Shown: positions 12,869 to 15,213 of the stretch, piece after piece
How the letters are laid out: every line of letters starts with the position of its first letter
Position numbering within the stretch: position 1 is the stretch's first letter
Source of the DNA: Opitutia bacterium
GTDB taxonomy: Bacteria > Verrucomicrobiota > Verrucomicrobiia > Opitutales > UBA953
Assembly: GCA_021204635.1 (NCBI GenBank)
Contig: JAJPZB010000156.1
Location: 1-15,213 of the forward strand
Direction of reading: 5' to 3'
DNA: 15,213 nucleotides
The notes under the pieces: model-generated
Told to the model about the DNA's origin: nothing
Databases searched by the model: none
What the model saw: only the letters and a program-made list of their open reading frames with translations
Position numbers and translations under genes: made by a program

Positions 12869-14145
12869 AAATTCTTTACTTGCAATGCGGCATGGGCGCC
12901 GCCGGCGACATGCTCTCCGCCGCCCTGCTCGAGCTCGTCCCCGAGCCTGAAAAATTTGTCGAACGCCTCAACGCGCTGAAAATTCCCAAGGTGAAATATT
13001 CGGCGCTCTCGCAGGAAAAATGCGGGATTCGTGGCACGCGACTGCGCGTGGAAATCGACGGCGTGGAAGAATCTCCGGCGCATTCCCACCACCATGAACT
13101 CCACCACCATCCCGACGGCGATCCCACCACCGACTGCCACCACCAACACGACGACGAGCCCCACCACGATCACGCTCACCACCATGAGCACCACGATCTC
13201 GCCACCGTTGCGGCAACAATAAACTCGTTGGACCTGCCCGCGGCGGTCAAATCCCACGCCATCGCGGTTTACAATCTCATCGCCGAGGCGGAATCTGTCG
13301 CGCACGGTTGCCCCGTCTCGGAGGTGCATTTCCACGAAGTCGGCGCGGCAGACGCAATCGCGGACGTCGTCGCGGTGTCGCTCCTGCTCAACGAAATTGC
13401 GCCGGACAAAATCGTGGCGTCGCCGGTCTGCGTCGGCTTCGGAAGCGTCTGTTGCGCGCACGGCATTCTGCCCGTCCCCGCCCCCGCAACAGCGCTGATT
13501 TTGCGCGGCGTCCCCGTCTATGCCGGCGAAATTCGCGGCGAACTTTGCACGCCCACCGGCGCCGCCCTGCTGAAACATTTTGTCTCCGAATTTTGCGAAA
13601 TGCCGCCAATGACACTCTTGAAAATCGGCCACGGGCTCGGCAGCAAAGACTTTCCCGCCGCAAATTGCGTGTGCTCAATTCTCGGGAACTCCGACGAAGA
13701 GAAACCCGCCACTGACCCACGCAACGAGGTGGCAACAGATTGCGTCGCAGAATTGTCGTGCAACATCGACGACATGACGGGGGAACAAATCGCGTTCGCA
13801 ACCGAAAAAATATTCGCCGCCGGCGCCTTAGACGTCTGGACAACGCCAATCGGCATGAAAAAAAATCGCCCGGGCGTCGCAATTTCCTGCATGTGCTCCA
13901 AGGAAAAACGCACCGCCGTCGCCCTCGCAATGTTCAAATACACGACAACCCTCGGCATGCGCGTGCGAATGACGGAGCGCTTTGTGCTCGCACGCCGCGA
14001 GACTACTGTTGTCGCGAGCAAATTTGGCGATATCCGCGTGAAAGAAGCCGCCGGATTCGGCATAAGCAAATCAAAGCCGGAGTTCGACGACCTGCGCAAA
14101 ATCGCCAACGACAACAATATTTCCCCGCTCGACATAAAAATCTAA
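12865..14145 (+). CDS. larC: Nickel-pincer cofactor cyclometallase LarC, with His-rich insert
   Basis: LarC inserts nickel into the dithio ligand in a CTP-dependent reaction, forming the carbon-nickel bond and completing the NPN cofactor. The 426-residue protein is one uninterrupted frame, unlike L. plantarum, where larC1 and larC2 are joined by programmed frameshifting. Seen: N-terminal MKILYLQCGMGAAGDM, VHFHEVGAADAIADVV (154-169), ELCTPTGAALL, then LSCNIDDMTGEQIAFATEKIF and YTTTLGMRVR in the C-terminal part. Residues 73-110 contain 18 histidines, a likely nickel-holding segment, encoded by CACCAC words like those of the nearby intergenic repeats. It is translationally coupled to larE (ATGA at 12865). 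No U-rich terminator follows; a G-rich repeat begins about 20 bp after the stop. Confidence 0.96.
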   Translation: MKILYLQCGMGAAGDMLSAALLELVPEPEKFVERLNALKIPKVKYSALSQEKCGIRGTRLRVEIDGVEESPAHSHHHELHHHPDGDPTTDCHHQHDDEPHHDHAHHHEHHDLATVAATINSLDLPAAVKSHAIAVYNLIAEAESVAHGCPVSEVHFHEVGAADAIADVVAVSLLLNEIAPDKIVASPVCVGFGSVCCAHGILPVPAPATALILRGVPVYAGEIRGELCTPTGAALLKHFVSEFCEMPPMTLLKIGHGLGSKDFPAANCVCSILGNSDEEKPATDPRNEVATDCVAELSCNIDDMTGEQIAFATEKIFAAGALDVWTTPIGMKKNRPGVAISCMCSKEKRTAVALAMFKYTTTLGMRVRMTERFVLARRETTVVASKFGDIRVKEAAGFGISKSKPEFDDLRKIANDNNISPLDIKI

Positions 14146-14161
14146 ACCCGAGTTTGTCGCT

Positions 14162-14280
14162 ACGGGTCGGTGGTGGGATGAGTCGGTGGTGGGATGAGTC
14201 GGTGGTGGGATAAGTCGGTGGTGGACGGAGACGGTGGTGGCGACAAACCCGCCACCACCAACCCAAATTCCGCCACCGAC
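14162..14280. repeat. GGTGGTG-type repeats between convergent larC and the HAD gene
   Basis: Three near-perfect 16-bp units GTCGGTGGTGGGATGA at 14166-14181, 14182-14197 and 14198-14213 (last one ending TAA), then two diverging units. From about 14250 the orientation flips to C-rich (CCGCCACCACCAACCC). Thus the G-rich strand is the sense strand downstream of larC on the left and downstream of the HAD gene on the right. It is the same repeat family as 76-137 and 14901-15152. Confidence 0.8.
14233..14259. terminator. GC-rich hairpin at the larC/HAD convergence
   Basis: Arms GGTGGTGGCG (14233-14242) and CGCCACCACC (14250-14259) are perfect 10-bp complements around ACAAACC. It is formed where the repeat tract changes orientation between two convergent genes, so it may end both transcripts, but there is no T run on either side. 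Type is therefore tentative. Confidence 0.4.
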
Positions 14281-14284
14281 TCGC

Positions 14285-14854
14285 TCAGAACAATGCGGCG
14301 ACAAACTCCGCGAAATCTGCGAACAGGGGGACGCCATTGTCGCGAAGCCATTTCGCGGTGTCGGCGTCGATGGGCTTGCCTGTTGCGACAGCGGCGGAGC
14401 GGATTTTCGCGTTCAGCCCGCATTGCCAGTCTGAGGCTCGGTCGCCAACCATCCAGCAGTTTTCCGGCGACAACGACGGGTTCGCGGCAAGTTGCTCCAA
14501 GATAAACGCGGGATTCGGCTTGCGGTAGCGAGACGCCTGCTCCGGCGCCTCGGGCGCAATTCCGCACGCCACAAAGGCGTCAGCAGGGAAGCCAAGCAAT
14601 TCAAGAAAGCGCGCGTGGCATTTTTCGTAGTCGGCAAGCGTGAAATAGCCACGCCCAATCCCGCTTTGATTTGTCAGCAAAAACAACTTGCAACCGGAAT
14701 CCGCCACTCGCCACAAAGCGTCGCGCACGCCTGGAATCAACTCAACTTCTCGCGGGTCGCTCAGGTAATCTTTGTCGAAAATCAAAGTCCCGTCGCGATC
14801 GAGAAACAGCGCCTGCGGGCGCGATTTTTTTGCGTGGACGCTCTGCCGTGTCAT
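14285..14854 (-). CDS. HAD-IIIA phosphatase, GmhB/histidinol-phosphatase-like
   Basis: A 189-residue phosphatase of the HAD subfamily IIIA, closest in pattern to D-glycero-D-manno-heptose 1,7-bisphosphate 7-phosphatase (GmhB) of lipopolysaccharide heptose synthesis. Motif I LFLDRDGTL (17-25, two catalytic aspartates), motif II LLTNQSGIGRGYF, the RKPNPAFI segment with the motif III lysine, and motif IV VGDRASDWQCGLNA are present. The zinc-binding cysteine/histidine loop typical of GmhB just before RKP is missing: here it reads CGIAPEAPEQASRYRKP. The substrate may therefore differ, although zinc-free members exist. The ATG at 14854 gives the normal N-terminus; the frame runs further upstream through repeat DNA and is not supported. 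Transcribed towards larC. Confidence 0.85.
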   Translation of the reverse strand: MTRQSVHAKKSRPQALFLDRDGTLIFDKDYLSDPREVELIPGVRDALWRVADSGCKLFLLTNQSGIGRGYFTLADYEKCHARFLELLGFPADAFVACGIAPEAPEQASRYRKPNPAFILEQLAANPSLSPENCWMVGDRASDWQCGLNAKIRSAAVATGKPIDADTAKWLRDNGVPLFADFAEFVAALF

Positions 14855-14900
14855 GCCCGCATTTTCTGCGACCCTGAGAAAAATCCGCAAGCCTCGTTTT

Positions 14901-15152
14901 GCCACCACTAACCCGATTGTTGTGGCTTGGGTTGGTGGTGACAACAAAGCTACCACGATTGTTGTCACACTGATTTGTTCACGCCTAACGGCGTTCACGA
15001 CCGTGGTGCGGGTTGGTGGTGAGAATTTGGGTCTATGGTGAAAATTGGGTTGGTGGTGAAACTCGGGTTAACGGTGGGTTTGTTGTAGGATTGTGGCGGC
15101 AGGCATTAGGTTGGTGGCGGGATTCAGGTTTGTTGCGAGGGTTGGTGGTGGC
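14901..15152 (+). repeat. Degenerate GGGTTGGTGGTGA tandem repeat region
   Basis: The gene-free stretch from 14855 to the window end holds mainly this tract. On the plus strand about eight units of 17-20 bp based on GGGTTGGTGGTGAAAAT can be followed from 15010 to 15151, with an isolated pair at 14901-14940 in inverted arrangement (CCACCACTAACCC ... GGGTTGGTGGTG). The unit type GGTTGGTGGTGG has four GG runs with loops of one to two bases. No ORF here has coding character. It lies 5' of the HAD gene; the next gene to the right is outside the window. Confidence 0.75.
14938..14993. other. Two small perfect hairpins inside the repeat region
   Basis: GTGACAAC (14938-14945) and GTTGTCAC (14961-14968) form an 8-bp stem with a 15-base loop. 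CGCC-TAAC-GGCG (14982-14993) follows and is bracketed by direct repeats of GTTCACG. No T run; role unknown. They lie 84-139 bp upstream of the HAD gene start. Confidence 0.5.
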
Positions 15153-15160
15153 AACAATCT

Positions 15161-15176
15161 CGCGCATTTATGCGCG
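15161..15176. other. Perfect short hairpin next to the right-hand dispersed repeat
   Basis: CGCGCA-TTTA-TGCGCG is a 6-bp perfect stem with a four-base loop, ending one base before the ATTCTCCCGC of the dispersed repeat. Adjacent stem-loops are typical of REP-like clusters. Confidence 0.5.
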
Positions 15177-15213
15177 ATTCTCCCGCTAAGTTAGCGGGAG
15201 GGGACCACGTTAG
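15177..15213. repeat. Dispersed palindromic repeat, copy 2 (cut by the window edge)
   Basis: Matches positions 3-38 in the same orientation with one difference (ACCACGTTAG here, ACCGCGTTAG there). The 10-bp arms CTCCCGCTAA (15180-15189) and TTAGCGGGAG (15191-15200) are intact. The element continues beyond the window. Confidence 0.75.

Noticed and set aside
12376..13632. Minus-strand reading frame (418 codons) opposite larE/larC
   Set aside because: Antisense to two clear genes, with runs of Val/Gly/Arg that mirror the CACCAC repeats in larC; no known motif.
12865..14145. Programmed frameshift in larC as in L. plantarum
   Set aside because: The gene is a single uninterrupted 426-codon frame covering both the LarC1 and LarC2 parts; no shift is needed.
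14162..15152. CRISPR array from regularly spaced GGTGGTG units
   Set aside because: Units are 16-20 bp, degenerate, directly abutting without unique spacers, partly inverted, and no cas genes are near.

Overview
This window is ordinary chromosomal DNA of a Gram-negative bacterium (outer-membrane DUF481 protein, Sec-exported proteins). It is rich in G+C but has many AAAATTTT-like words. The layout (rpsP-trmD-rplS without rimM, gatC-gatA-argH-tadA behind a DUF481 gene, exported DUF362 proteins) would fit Verrucomicrobiota, perhaps Opitutales, but that placement is from memory of family layouts and is only moderately sure. Start codons mostly follow A-rich leaders rather than clear Shine-Dalgarno sequences.

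Left part (1-5.1 kb): after a palindromic dispersed repeat and a GGTGGTG-type repeat tract, a minus-strand operon reads, in transcription order, DUF481 outer-membrane protein, gatC, gatA, argH, tadA. Middle (5.2-6.7 kb): a divergent plus-strand ribosomal operon rpsP-trmD-rplS, with a terminator-like hairpin between rpsP and trmD and a strong bidirectional terminator at the end. Then come a small minus-strand cupin gene and, divergent from it, a two-gene ABC transporter of the zinc/manganese (ABC-3) class.

Right part (8.9-14.1 kb): a plus-strand cluster of two tandem, about 90% identical, Sec-exported DUF362 proteins followed by larB, larE and larC, the full pathway for the nickel-pincer nucleotide (NPN) cofactor. 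No larA (lactate racemase) gene is present. The most interesting observation is that both DUF362 proteins carry H186, K196 and H212 with exactly the spacing (+10, +26) of the cofactor-binding H174, K184 and H200 of Lactobacillus plantarum LarA, plus other ungapped matches around them. I infer that these DUF362 proteins are distant LarA relatives and the likely clients of the NPN cofactor made by the adjacent genes, i.e. a candidate exported nickel-pincer enzyme system.

The end (14.15-15.2 kb) holds a convergent HAD-IIIA phosphatase gene set among more GGTGGTG-type repeats, and the window closes with a second copy of the palindromic repeat that opens it.
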